From: Tahibacter harae
GTDB lineage: Bacteria; Pseudomonadota; Gammaproteobacteria; Xanthomonadales; Rhodanobacteraceae
Length of the DNA: 64,000 nt
NCBI RefSeq assembly: GCF_024437735.1
Contig: NZ_JANFQO010000005.1
Location: forward strand, 248,001 to 312,000
Direction of reading: 5' to 3'
The translations under genes were made by a program, and so were the position numbers. Under the pieces are notes generated by a model. It was given only the letters and a program-made list of their open reading frames with translations, did no database searches and was not told where the DNA came from. Positions 1-8,061 of this stretch are shown here, piece by piece. The stretch's first letter is position 1, and every line of letters starts with the position of its first letter.

Positions 1-1
1 G

Positions 2-556
2 GTCAGCCCGGGCACCCTGGTGACGCCGGGCACGGTAATCACCACGCTGGATGACGTGGACCTGATCAAGCTGGATTTCTCGGTGCCGGAAACCCTGCTC
101 GGCGCCCTTGCCGTGGGCCAGCAGGTGCAGGCCATGACCGCGGCCTGGCCCGAGCGCCGCTGGGAAGGCCGCATCACCTCGATCGACTCGCGCGTGGATA
201 CGTCCTCGCGCTCGGTGCTGGTGCGCGCGGAGATCGACAACCCCGAGCGCGTGCTGCGCCCGGGCATGCTGCTGTCGGTGCAGGTGTTCCGCGCGCCGCG
301 CGAGGTGCTGGTGGTGCCGGAGATCGCGCTGGTGCAGGTCGGCACCGATTCCTACGTGTTCCGCATCAAGCCCGACAGCAGCGTGGAGCAGGTGCGCGTC
401 GTCGCCGGCGCGCGCCGGCGCGGCGAGCTGGAAGTGCGCGAAGGGCTGCAGCCCGGCGACCGCATCGTGCTCGACGGCACGGTGAAGCTGCGCAGCGGCA
501 GCCGCGTCGCGGTACAGGAAAGCACGGCCGCCAACGGCGCCACCGCCAGCCACTGA
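2..556 (+). CDS. RND efflux periplasmic adaptor subunit, C-terminal part (5' end outside window)
   Basis: The frame is open from the first bases of the window, so this is the C-terminal ~184 residues of a membrane fusion protein (AcrA/MexA/MdtA class). The visible part opens with VSPGTLVTPGTVITTLDD, the end of the lipoyl/barrel-sandwich region. It continues through the beta-barrel stretch (SVPETLLGALAVGQQV, RWEGRITSIDSRVDTSSRSV, LRPGMLLSVQV) and the membrane-proximal domain (VVPEIALVQVGTDSYVF, LQPGDRIVLDG). Such adaptors join the inner-membrane pump to a TolC-type outer-membrane channel in the periplasm. The stop lies 11 bp before the pump gene, which fits one operon. A GTG at 20 is in frame, but homology extends upstream of it, so it is not the true start. 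No outer-membrane channel gene is visible here. Confidence 0.93.
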   Translation, partial: VSPGTLVTPGTVITTLDDVDLIKLDFSVPETLLGALAVGQQVQAMTAAWPERRWEGRITSIDSRVDTSSRSVLVRAEIDNPERVLRPGMLLSVQVFRAPREVLVVPEIALVQVGTDSYVFRIKPDSSVEQVRVVAGARRRGELEVREGLQPGDRIVLDGTVKLRSGSRVAVQESTAANGATASH

Positions 557-567
557 GGAGGCGCCCC

Positions 568-3500
568 ATGCTGCTGTCGGATGTCTCGGTCAAGCGCCCG
601 GTCTTCGCCACCGTCCTTTCGCTGATCCTGCTGGTGCTGGGTCTGATCGCGTTCACGCGGCTGCCGCTGCGCGAGCTGCCGAATATCGATCCGCCCATCG
701 TATCCATTGATACAACGTATACAGGTGCCTCGGCCGGCGTGGTCGAGACCCGCGTCACCCAGGTGCTGGAAGACGCCATCGCCGGCATCGAAGGCGTGGA
801 GACGGTGCAGTCCTCCAGCCGCAACGGCCGCTCCAGCATCACCCTGGAATTCACGCTCAACCGCGACATCGAAGGCGCTGCCAACGACGTGCGCGACGCG
901 GTCGCGCGCGCCGCCGACCGCCTGCCCGAGGAAATCGACCCGCCCCAGGTGGCCAAGGTGGAAGGCGACGCGGACGTGATCGTCTGGCTCAACCTGAGTT
1001 CCACCACGCTGGACACGCTGGCGCTCACCGACTATGCCGACCGCTACGTGATTGATCGGCTGTCCTCCATCGACGGCGTGGCCCAGGTCAATTTCGCCGG
1101 CGGCCAGCGCTACGCCATGCGCATCTGGCTGGACCGCAAGGCCCTGGCCGCGCGCAACCTCACGCCCAACGACATCGAGAACGCACTGCGCCGCGAGAAC
1201 GTGGAGCTGCCGGCCGGGCGCATCGAATCCGACACGCGCGATTTCACCCTGCGCGTATCGCGCGACTACCGCCGGCCGGAGGACTTCGCCGAGCTGGCCA
1301 TCGCCAAGTCCGAGGACGGCCATGTCACGCGCCTGGCCGAAGTGGCCAAGGTCGAGCGCGGTGCGGAAGACCGCCGCGCCTATTTCCGCGGCAACGGCAA
1401 GCCCATGGTCGGCCTGGGCATCGTCAAGACTTCCACCGCCAACAGCCTGGACGTGGCCGACCGCGTGAAGGCCGAGATCGCGCGCATCCAGAGTTCGCTG
1501 CCCGAAGGCACGACCATGGGCGTGAGCTACGACTCCACCATTTTCATCGCTGCCTCGGTGGACCAGGTCTACAAGACGCTGGGCGAGGCCGTGCTGCTGG
1601 TGCTGGTGGTGATCTTCCTGTTCCTGGGCAGCGTGCGTGCGGCGCTGATTCCGGCGGTGACCGTGCCGGTGTGCGTGATCGCGGCTTTCCTCGGCCTGTA
1701 CATCTTCGGCTTCTCCATCAACCTGCTGACCCTGCTCGCCCTGGTGCTGTCCATCGGCCTGGTGGTGGACGACGCCATCGTGGTGCTGGAGAACTGCCAG
1801 CGCCGCGTCGACCTGGGCGAGCCGCCGCTGGTCGCCGCGTATCGCGGCTCGCGCCAGGTCGCCTTCGCCGTGATCGCGACCACGGCGGTGCTGATCGCGG
1901 TGTTCCTGCCCATCGCCTTCATGGAAGGCAACAACGGCCGCCTGTTCCGCGAGCTGGCCGTGGCCGTTGCCGGCGCGGTGGCGATCTCCGCCTTCGTCGC
2001 GCTCACGCTGACGCCGATGATGTGTTCGCGCCTGCTGCGCGCGCACAATCATCAGCGCGGCTTCGTCGCCTGGACCGAGCGCCAGCTCGGCCGCCTCAGC
2101 CAGGGCTACCGCCGCGCGCTGGACCGCAGCGTAGGCCATCCGCTGCTGGTCGGCGGCGTGCTGCTGCTGGCCCTGGTCGCGATCGGCCTGCTGTTCGTGC
2201 GCGTGCCCAAGGAACTGGCGCCGCCGGAAGACCGCGGCGCGTTCTTCACCCTGGTGCAGGGCCCGGAAGGCGCCGGCTACGACTACACCGTGCAGCAGAT
2301 GCAGGAAGTGGAAAAGCGCCTGATGACGCTGGCCGGCGACGACAGCCCGATCTACCGCATCAACTCGCGCGTGCCCGGCGGCTGGGGCCGCAGCGAGGAA
2401 ATGCATACCGGCCAGTCCACCGTGCTGCTCAAGCCCTGGGACCAGCGCGACAAGACCACGGTGCAGGTGGTCGACCAGGCCCGCGCCCTGCTCGCCGACA
2501 TTCCCGGCGTGCGCGCCATCCCGCAGATCCGCCAGGGCCTGGTGCGTGGCGGCGGCCAGCCCATGCAGATGGTGCTGGGCGGGCCCAGCTACGAGGAACT
2601 GGTGCAGTGGCGCGACCGCATGCTCGCGCGCATGGAGCAGAACCCGCAGATGTTCGCGGTGGATTCGGACTACAAGGAAACCCGGCCGCAGCTGCGCGTA
2701 AGCATCGACCGCTCGCGCGCGGCGGACCTGGGGGTCTCTGTGGACGAGATCGGCCGCACCCTGGAAACCATGATGGGCTCGCGCCGCGTGACCACCTTCG
2801 TCGACGGCGGCGAGGAATACGACGTCATCATGCAGGCCCAGGACAGCGACCGGCGCAGCCCGACCGACCTGACCAACCTCTACGTACGCGCCCGCAGCGG
2901 CCAGCTGATCCCGCTGGCCAACCTGGTCAGCCTGAGCGAGCTGGCCGAGCCGGGCACGCTGAACCGTTTCAACCGCCTGCGCGCGGTGACGCTTTCCGCC
3001 GGCCTGGTGCCGGGCTATCCGCTGGGCGATGCGCTGGACTGGATGCGCAAGGTTGCCGCCGAAGAGCTGCCGGATACCGCGCAGATCGATTACAAGGGCG
3101 AATCGCGCGAATTCCAGAAGGCCGGCGGCGCCGTCGCCTTCACCTTCGCCATGGCGCTGCTGATCGTATTCCTGGTGCTGGCGGCGCAGTTCGAGAGCTT
3201 CGTGCATCCGCTGGTCATCATGCTGACCGTGCCGCTGGCGGTGCTGGGCGCCTTGCTCGGGCTGTGGCTGTGGGGCTCCAGCCTCAATCTGTTCAGCCAG
3301 ATCGGCATTGTGATGCTGGTGGGGCTGGCGGCCAAGAACGGCATCCTCATCGTCGAATTCGCCAACCAGCTGCGCGACCAGGGCCGCGGCATACGCGAGG
3401 CGATCCTGGAAGCTTCGGCGGTGCGCCTGCGTCCCATCCTGATGACATCGATCGCCACGGTCACCGGCGCCGTGCCGCTGGTGCTGGCCAGCGGCGCCGG

Positions 3501-3684
3501 CGCGGCCAGCCGCGTCACCATCGGCGTGGTGGTGGTGTTCGGCGTGACCTTGTCCACCTTCCTGTCGCTGTTCGTGGTGCCGGTGTTCTACCTGCTGCTG
3601 GCACGCTTCACGCGCTCGCCGGAAGCGGTGGCGCGCGAGCTGGAAGAACAGGAAACCGCTCATCCGGACGCGGAAACGGCCTGA
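568..3684 (+). CDS. RND multidrug efflux inner-membrane pump (HAE1 family)
   Basis: At 1,038 residues this is the usual length of an AcrB/MexB-class proton-driven drug exporter. The N-terminus (SVKRPVFATVLSLILLVLGL) is the first membrane helix, followed by the porter domain. The tandem Asp pair of TM4 is at 401-402 (LVVDDAIVVLEN) and the TM10 Lys is at 923 (AAKNGILIVEFANQ); both belong to the proton relay of this family. Two homologous halves of six helices each can be followed. A GAGGAGG ribosome site 5-6 bases before ATG 568 fixes the start. It is co-transcribed with the adaptor upstream. The sequence does not reveal the substrate. The reverse strand is also open for over 1,100 codons, a high-GC codon shadow. 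Confidence 0.97.
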   Translation: MLLSDVSVKRPVFATVLSLILLVLGLIAFTRLPLRELPNIDPPIVSIDTTYTGASAGVVETRVTQVLEDAIAGIEGVETVQSSSRNGRSSITLEFTLNRDIEGAANDVRDAVARAADRLPEEIDPPQVAKVEGDADVIVWLNLSSTTLDTLALTDYADRYVIDRLSSIDGVAQVNFAGGQRYAMRIWLDRKALAARNLTPNDIENALRRENVELPAGRIESDTRDFTLRVSRDYRRPEDFAELAIAKSEDGHVTRLAEVAKVERGAEDRRAYFRGNGKPMVGLGIVKTSTANSLDVADRVKAEIARIQSSLPEGTTMGVSYDSTIFIAASVDQVYKTLGEAVLLVLVVIFLFLGSVRAALIPAVTVPVCVIAAFLGLYIFGFSINLLTLLALVLSIGLVVDDAIVVLENCQRRVDLGEPPLVAAYRGSRQVAFAVIATTAVLIAVFLPIAFMEGNNGRLFRELAVAVAGAVAISAFVALTLTPMMCSRLLRAHNHQRGFVAWTERQLGRLSQGYRRALDRSVGHPLLVGGVLLLALVAIGLLFVRVPKELAPPEDRGAFFTLVQGPEGAGYDYTVQQMQEVEKRLMTLAGDDSPIYRINSRVPGGWGRSEEMHTGQSTVLLKPWDQRDKTTVQVVDQARALLADIPGVRAIPQIRQGLVRGGGQPMQMVLGGPSYEELVQWRDRMLARMEQNPQMFAVDSDYKETRPQLRVSIDRSRAADLGVSVDEIGRTLETMMGSRRVTTFVDGGEEYDVIMQAQDSDRRSPTDLTNLYVRARSGQLIPLANLVSLSELAEPGTLNRFNRLRAVTLSAGLVPGYPLGDALDWMRKVAAEELPDTAQIDYKGESREFQKAGGAVAFTFAMALLIVFLVLAAQFESFVHPLVIMLTVPLAVLGALLGLWLWGSSLNLFSQIGIVMLVGLAAKNGILIVEFANQLRDQGRGIREAILEASAVRLRPILMTSIATVTGAVPLVLASGAGAASRVTIGVVVVFGVTLSTFLSLFVVPVFYLLLARFTRSPEAVARELEEQETAHPDAETA

Positions 3685-3745
3685 TCCACGCGCCACCGGC
3701 GGCGCGCGGACTTGCTACCGCGCGCCGCCCGCTTCAAGCTGGGGC

Positions 3746-4747
3746 ATGAATTCCCATGACGACGACAGTCCGCGCCGCGGCCCGCCCGACAGTCCCTGGA
3801 GCAGCGCGCGCCCGCGCAGCGGCCAGGCCCGCCCCGACAAGCGCGAACGCGAGCGGCTGAAGGCCGCCGGCCAGGGCCGCCCGCCGCGCGACGCGGCGTA
3901 TGCGCCGCGCGCGCCGCAATCCTACGCGCCGCGTTCCGGCACTGGCGCACGGCGCAGCGACGAACAGGCCGCCGAAACCGCGCCGCGGCCCGAGCTGCAG
4001 CAGCGCCACGAGGAACTGCGCCTGTTCGGCATCAATGCCTGCAAGGCCGCGTTCGCGGCGCGGCCGCAGGATCTGCGCAAGGCTTATCTCACCGAGCAGC
4101 GCATCGCCGAATTCAAGCCACTGCTGGCCTGGTGCGTGAAGCACCGCCTGGGCTACCGCGTGGTGGAAGAGGCCGATCTGGCCCGCCTCAGCGCCAGCCA
4201 GCACCACGAAGGCATCTGCCTGGAAATGCGCCGCCAGAACCCGCTGGGCCTGGCCGAGCTGCTGACGCAGCAGCCGCCGGCACCGCAGCCCAGCCTGCTG
4301 GTCGTGCTCGACGGCGTGGGCAATCCGCACAATTTCGGCGCCGTGCTGCGCAGCGCGGCGAATTTCGCCGTCGGCGGCATCGTCGTGCCGGCCGATTCCA
4401 GTCTCGGTCTTTCCGGCGCCGCCTGCCGCGTCGCCGAGGGCGGCGCCGAGGCCGTGGCGCTGGCGCGGCCGCAGCCCGGCGAAGACCTGCTCGCGCTGCT
4501 GCGCGCGTCCGGCTACGCCGTTGCCGCCACCGTGCCGCGCGACGGCGTAGCGCTGTACCGGCAGCCGCTGCCGGCGCGCCTGGCGCTGATCTTCGGCGCA
4601 GAGAACGAAGGCATGAGCGCGGCGCTGATCCAGGCCGCCGATCTGCGCCTGCAGATTCCCGGTAGTGGAAAGGTGGAAAGTCTGAACATTGCGGCGAGTG
4701 CCGCCGTGCTGTTCGCCGAACACTACCGCCAGCACCTCGTGTCATGA
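3746..4747 (+). CDS. TrmH/SpoU-family RNA 2'-O-methyltransferase, YfiF-like
   Basis: A 333-residue SPOUT enzyme expected to transfer a methyl group from SAM to a ribose 2'-OH in tRNA or rRNA. Residues 1-95 are a low-complexity Arg/Pro/Ser-rich leader. Then come a SpoU substrate-binding-like domain (LFGINACKAAFAARP) and a C-terminal trefoil-knot domain with the three family motifs: DGVGNPHNFGAVLRSA, IFGAENEGMSAAL and IPGSGKVESLNIAASAAVL. Length and leader match E. coli YfiF better than TrmH or RlmB. The target nucleotide is unknown. Its last codon and stop overlap the next gene in an ATGA, implying translational coupling. Confidence 0.9.
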   Translation: MNSHDDDSPRRGPPDSPWSSARPRSGQARPDKRERERLKAAGQGRPPRDAAYAPRAPQSYAPRSGTGARRSDEQAAETAPRPELQQRHEELRLFGINACKAAFAARPQDLRKAYLTEQRIAEFKPLLAWCVKHRLGYRVVEEADLARLSASQHHEGICLEMRRQNPLGLAELLTQQPPAPQPSLLVVLDGVGNPHNFGAVLRSAANFAVGGIVVPADSSLGLSGAACRVAEGGAEAVALARPQPGEDLLALLRASGYAVAATVPRDGVALYRQPLPARLALIFGAENEGMSAALIQAADLRLQIPGSGKVESLNIAASAAVLFAEHYRQHLVS

Positions 4748-5133
4748 GCAGCAACAGCCTGGGCCTGGTCGCCCTGCTGGTGCACGACTACGACGAGGCC
4801 ATCCGCTTCTACACCCAGGCCCTGCGCTTCCGCCTGCGCGAAGACAGCGACCGCGGCGGCGGCAGGCGCTGGGTGGTGGTAGCGCCGGGCGAGGGCGGCG
4901 CCGGCCTGGTGCTGGTCCGCGCCGAGGACGCCGCCCGGCAGGCCCTGGTCGGCCGGCAGTGCGGCGACAGCGTGTTCCTGTTCCTGGACAGCGCGGATTT
5001 CTGGTCCGACTACGCGCATATGCGCGCCCACGGCGTGCGTTTCGCCGAGGAACCGCGCGAGGAAGCCTACGGCACGGTCGTGGTGTTCCACGATCTGTAC
5101 GGCACCAAATGGGATCTGCTGCAGCGCAAGTAG
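4744..5133 (+). CDS. VOC (glyoxalase/bleomycin-resistance) superfamily protein
   Basis: A 129-residue single VOC module. It starts with the usual first beta-alpha unit (LVALLVHDYDEAIRFYTQALRFRL) and ends with a beta strand that usually carries a metal ligand (YGTVVVFHDLYGTKWDLLQ). VOC proteins dimerise around a divalent metal and act as isomerases, dioxygenases or binding and resistance proteins. Nothing here fixes the substrate. The ATG overlaps the stop of the methyltransferase gene (ATGA at 4744-4747), so the two are probably translated together. It converges on the DUF4386 gene with a 3-bp gap. Confidence 0.85.
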   Translation: MSSNSLGLVALLVHDYDEAIRFYTQALRFRLREDSDRGGGRRWVVVAPGEGGAGLVLVRAEDAARQALVGRQCGDSVFLFLDSADFWSDYAHMRAHGVRFAEEPREEAYGTVVVFHDLYGTKWDLLQRK

Positions 5134-5136
5134 CGT

Positions 5137-5835
5137 TCAGCGCGTGGCGGCGCCCAGTGCCGCACCGTCGCGCAGTGCGCCGGCCGGAAAGCCGCGCCAG
5201 ACCAGCCAGAGGATGGCGGCCAGATAGACCAGGGCCAGCGGCGCCAGCAGGGGATAGATGACGCTGCCGCCGAACAGCGCCGGCGCCACCGCAAGTATCT
5301 GCGTGCCGGTGGCGACGATACCGGCCCAGCCCAGCGCCGCCGGCAGCAGGCGTTCCAGCCGCAGCAGGCAGAAGAACAGCAGCATGCTCAGCCCGCCCAG
5401 GCTCACGTCCAGGAAGTGGATGCCGTTGCGCAGGCCACCCAGCAGTTTCTTCAGCGCCAGGTACAGGCTGGCCGGCTCCGGCCCGGCTGTCTGGTAGTGC
5501 TCGCCCAGGGTGCGGAACGCGATCAGGGTGGCGTATTCCACGGCTGAGACTGCGAGCCCCGCCACGACCAGGGCGAAATACGCCGTCGCCAGCAGCGGCC
5601 GTGCCCGGCCCAGGCTGCGCAGCAACAGCGCCGCCAGCCAGACCGAGATAAGGCTGGTCGCCATGCCCAGCACGGTGATCAGGCCGATCTGCCGCGGATG
5701 CGCCGCCGCGTTCACCAGCAGCCCTTCGCCGCCGAACAGCTGCGGCTGCAGGGCGAAATTGGAATAGATGCCCATGACGAATGTGGCGAGCAGGCCGGCG
5801 CCTAGCCAGCGGCCGAGATTGCCGGGGTTTTCCAT
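5137..5835 (-). CDS. DUF4386 family integral membrane protein
   Basis: A 232-residue protein with about six hydrophobic helices, including GLLATFVMGIYSNFALQPQL and LITVLGMATSLISVWLAALLL. The helix layout and the conserved stretches ALKKLLGGLRNGIHFLDVSLGGLSM and GWAGIVATGTQIL fit DUF4386, a family without an assigned function. I chose ATG 5835 because it follows a GGGAGG site (5841-5846 on the other strand); the frame stays open 23 codons further but those residues are Arg-rich and non-family-like. A paralogue of the same family lies at 56537-57259. Confidence 0.8.
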   Translation of the reverse strand: MENPGNLGRWLGAGLLATFVMGIYSNFALQPQLFGGEGLLVNAAAHPRQIGLITVLGMATSLISVWLAALLLRSLGRARPLLATAYFALVVAGLAVSAVEYATLIAFRTLGEHYQTAGPEPASLYLALKKLLGGLRNGIHFLDVSLGGLSMLLFFCLLRLERLLPAALGWAGIVATGTQILAVAPALFGGSVIYPLLAPLALVYLAAILWLVWRGFPAGALRDGAALGAATR

Positions 5836-6083
5836 GATGTCCTCCCATTGGTGGTGCCGCAGCGATCTGCGCCGACCTTGCCCGGGCACGGCGACAGCGG
5901 CCAAGACCGCGTGCGACCGCCGACGGATCGGGGCGGACGAATGACGGCCGGACGCGACGGCCCGATCGGCCGCGGCGTCGCCCGGCTGGTATGTGGGCGG
6001 GTCAGGTCGTGCCGTCGCATTGCAGCCGCGGGGCGTTGCTTACACACTGGCCGGCCTGTGCCCGTTGCGGAATCGGCTGAGCC

Positions 6084-6547
6084 ATGGATGCGTATGAGCC
6101 GGTGATTACCCTGCTGCGCAAACGCCTCGCGGCGTCGGGCTTTGCTGTCACGCGGCGCCGGGGCAACTGCTGGATGACTTTCCCGGACGGCGGCGCCAGC
6201 GAAATCGCGGCGCTCGATCAACTGCCGCCGGCCGACGCCATCGATGCCTATGCCGCACGGCTGGAACACCTCGCCGCGCAGCGGCAGCAGGTGCTGGCGT
6301 CTCTGCAAGCAGACCGCAGCGCCGGGCCGGCCGGCGCGAGCCGCCGGGGCTGGAGACCGGCGCCCTGCTGGAACTCAGCCGGCTGATGCCCGGCGCGGCC
6401 TGCGGGAATCTGGTCAGGCTGGCCTGCGCGCAGCGGCGCGTGCTGCACCATTCCCGGCGCAAGGACGACGAGCTGACGCTGCAACTCGCGATTGCCTGGC
6501 GGCGCTGCCGGCCGGCGCTGCGCCGGCCGGGGGCGGTGCCGCCCTAG
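6084..6547 (+). pseudogene. Small protein of unknown family, apparently split by a frameshift
   Basis: From ATG 6084 the frame encodes a helical, Ala/Leu-rich protein (MDAYEPVITLLRKRLAASGF) that runs to TGA at about 6386. From about 6330 the frame that starts two bases later reads as a convincing continuation (ETGALLELSRLMPG, then VRLACAQRRVLHHSRRKDDE) with almost only G or C in third positions, ending TAG at 6545-6547. That TAG shares a CTAG with the stop of the convergent HPt gene, a common arrangement for intact gene ends. I infer a one-base indel in the 6300-6350 region, either a real mutation or a sequencing error. If the indel is absent, the product is a 100-residue protein. No function recognised. 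Confidence 0.5.
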
Positions 6548-7230
6548 CTGTTGGCGTTGTTCGCGTCGCCGGAGCCGTCGTAAGGGTCGTTCATGCCGGC
6601 CGGTTCGGCGGCTCGCGCCGCGGCGGAACCGTAGCCGGCCGATGTGGCGTCGGCGTCCGTCGCATACGACGCGGCGATGCCATCCCGGTTCGGCGGCGGC
6701 GGCGTGGTCCGCTGCAGCGGCCGGCTGGTATTGCGCTCGGATTTGATCAGCCGGTCGGCGGTCTTCATGATCGCGGCGATGTCGGCGCGCGGCGTGCGCA
6801 GGCCCTCGAACTGGGCCAGCAGCTCCGGCAGGGCGGCGACGGCCTGTTCGACCACCGCGACCACGGGCGGGTCGGGGTACAGGGATTTGTCGATCACGCG
6901 ATCGAGCAGGCGTTCGAAGCGGGCGTTGAAATCGCCCAGGGCCGGCACGCCGACCATGCGGCTGCTGCCTTTCAGCGTGTGGAAGGAGCGGCGCAGCGGC
7001 ATGACCCGGTTGAGGTTGGACGGGGCGGCGCGCCACAGCAGCAGGTTGCGGCGCAGGTTGCCGATCTCCGACTTGACCTCGGCGATGAACACGCCGCGCA
7101 GCTCGTCGTCGACCTCGTCCGGATTGCCGCGCGCGCCGGCCGCCGTCGCCGGGCGGGACTGGCGCTGGACCAGCCAGATGCCTACGCCCAGCAGTACCAC
7201 GATCAGCGACGCGACCAGCAGATAGATCAT
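6544..7230 (-). CDS. Membrane-anchored HPt (histidine phosphotransfer) domain protein
   Basis: A 228-residue protein. Residues 2-22 form one N-terminal transmembrane helix (YLLVASLIVVLLGVGIWLV). Residues ~40-150 form a histidine phosphotransfer bundle with the phospho-acceptor His84 in RRSFHTLKGSSRMVG. The tail from ~175 is low-complexity Pro/Ala/Asn-rich. HPt proteins relay phosphate between hybrid kinases and response regulators; the motif resembles the N-terminal HPt units of CheA/ChpA-type kinases. No kinase or receiver is adjacent, so this would be an orphan relay held at the inner membrane. The anchor is the unusual part. The start is the first ATG and places the helix at the very N-terminus. 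Confidence 0.85.
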   Translation of the reverse strand: MIYLLVASLIVVLLGVGIWLVQRQSRPATAAGARGNPDEVDDELRGVFIAEVKSEIGNLRRNLLLWRAAPSNLNRVMPLRRSFHTLKGSSRMVGVPALGDFNARFERLLDRVIDKSLYPDPPVVAVVEQAVAALPELLAQFEGLRTPRADIAAIMKTADRLIKSERNTSRPLQRTTPPPPNRDGIAASYATDADATSAGYGSAAARAAEPAGMNDPYDGSGDANNANS

Positions 7231-7390
7231 TGCCCCGGCTCCCGCGCGGACCGCTGCCGCGATGCCGCCTTTTTACCGATGCGGCTGCGCGGTGTCCACG
7301 AGCAGAACGGCAGAGCGGGGATGACCGGGCCGGGAATTTGTCCGACCATGGCGCGGTCCAGGCAGGTGTCGTCGGCACAGCGAGGCGGAC

Positions 7391-7909
7391 ATGCGAAGCG
7401 GGCGGTGGATACGTGGCCTGATGGCGCTGGCGCTGCTGCTCCGGCCCGGCCCGGCGGGAGGCAGCATGAGCGAGGACGGGGCGGCGCAGCCGCAGGTGCT
7501 GGTCCGCGCCGCGGCGCCGCTGCAGCTGGGGCCGGCGGCGGTCGAGCGCGAACTGGCCGGCGCGGTGCAGGCCGCCGCGCTGGTGCGGCAGCTGCAAGAT
7601 GCGGCGCCGGGCCGCGAGGTCTATCTGGTGCTGGACGGACTGCGCGTGGAGGCCGATCCGGGCGTGCTCTACCAGGTCGAGCTGGTCTCACTGGCCGCAC
7701 CCGGGGCGGCGCCCGAAGCGGCCGGCAGCTTCAGCCTGTACGGCGTGGCCCATGCCTCCGGTGCCAGCGCGCGGCGCAGCTTCGCCGTCACCGCCGCCGT
7801 GCGCCGCCTGGCCGCCCGCGGCGGCTTCGCCCTGCGCCTGCGCCCGTCCGGCGCGGCGGCGCCCGGCGCGAAAGTGGAGATAGGCCAGATTTGCCTTGTG
7901 CTGCAATGA
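7391..7909 (+). CDS. Exported protein resembling the C-terminal domain of tyrosinase/polyphenol oxidase
   Basis: A 172-residue protein with an N-terminal signal-like segment (GLMALALLLRPGPAGG). No family is obvious at first sight, but its mature part runs parallel to the last ~120 residues of the tyrosinase encoded 150 bp downstream. Both have LVL-x2-L, then a P-x-VLY-x-V pair (PGVLYQVEL here, PAVLYHVYL there), a G-[ST]-[IF]-S-[FL] strand, an S-F-x-VT block followed by an L-x2-L turn (SFAVTAAVRRL here, SFDVTDLLGRL there), and a final IG-x-IxLxxQ-type strand. In plant and bacterial polyphenol oxidases this domain shields the copper site. I infer a stand-alone paralogue, perhaps a chaperone or lid acting on the enzyme. 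The homology is read by eye. Confidence 0.7.
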   Translation: MRSGRWIRGLMALALLLRPGPAGGSMSEDGAAQPQVLVRAAAPLQLGPAAVERELAGAVQAAALVRQLQDAAPGREVYLVLDGLRVEADPGVLYQVELVSLAAPGAAPEAAGSFSLYGVAHASGASARRSFAVTAAVRRLAARGGFALRLRPSGAAAPGAKVEIGQICLVLQ

Positions 7910-8061
7910 GCTGCGCGCCGCGCGGCGGCGCGGATGGATTGCTGCAACAGTGGCCATGTATACGAGTGGCGTTTTGGCGTAATGTGGCGATCCGCCTGCT
8001 CCGCCCGGGGCGGCGGCTTACGTTGCGTCTCACCCACCACCAGGCCAAGGGGAGCAAGACC

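Noticed and set aside
352-3696. A 1,114-codon open frame on the minus strand opposite the RND pump
   Set aside because: It is Arg/His/Gln-rich with no family features and mirrors the codons of a clear pump gene; a typical high-GC antisense shadow.
6244-8061. Long in-frame extension upstream of the tyrosinase start
   Set aside because: It crosses the antisense of the HPt gene and the 172-residue gene in another frame; the tyrosinase has its own ribosome site and Tat signal at 8062.
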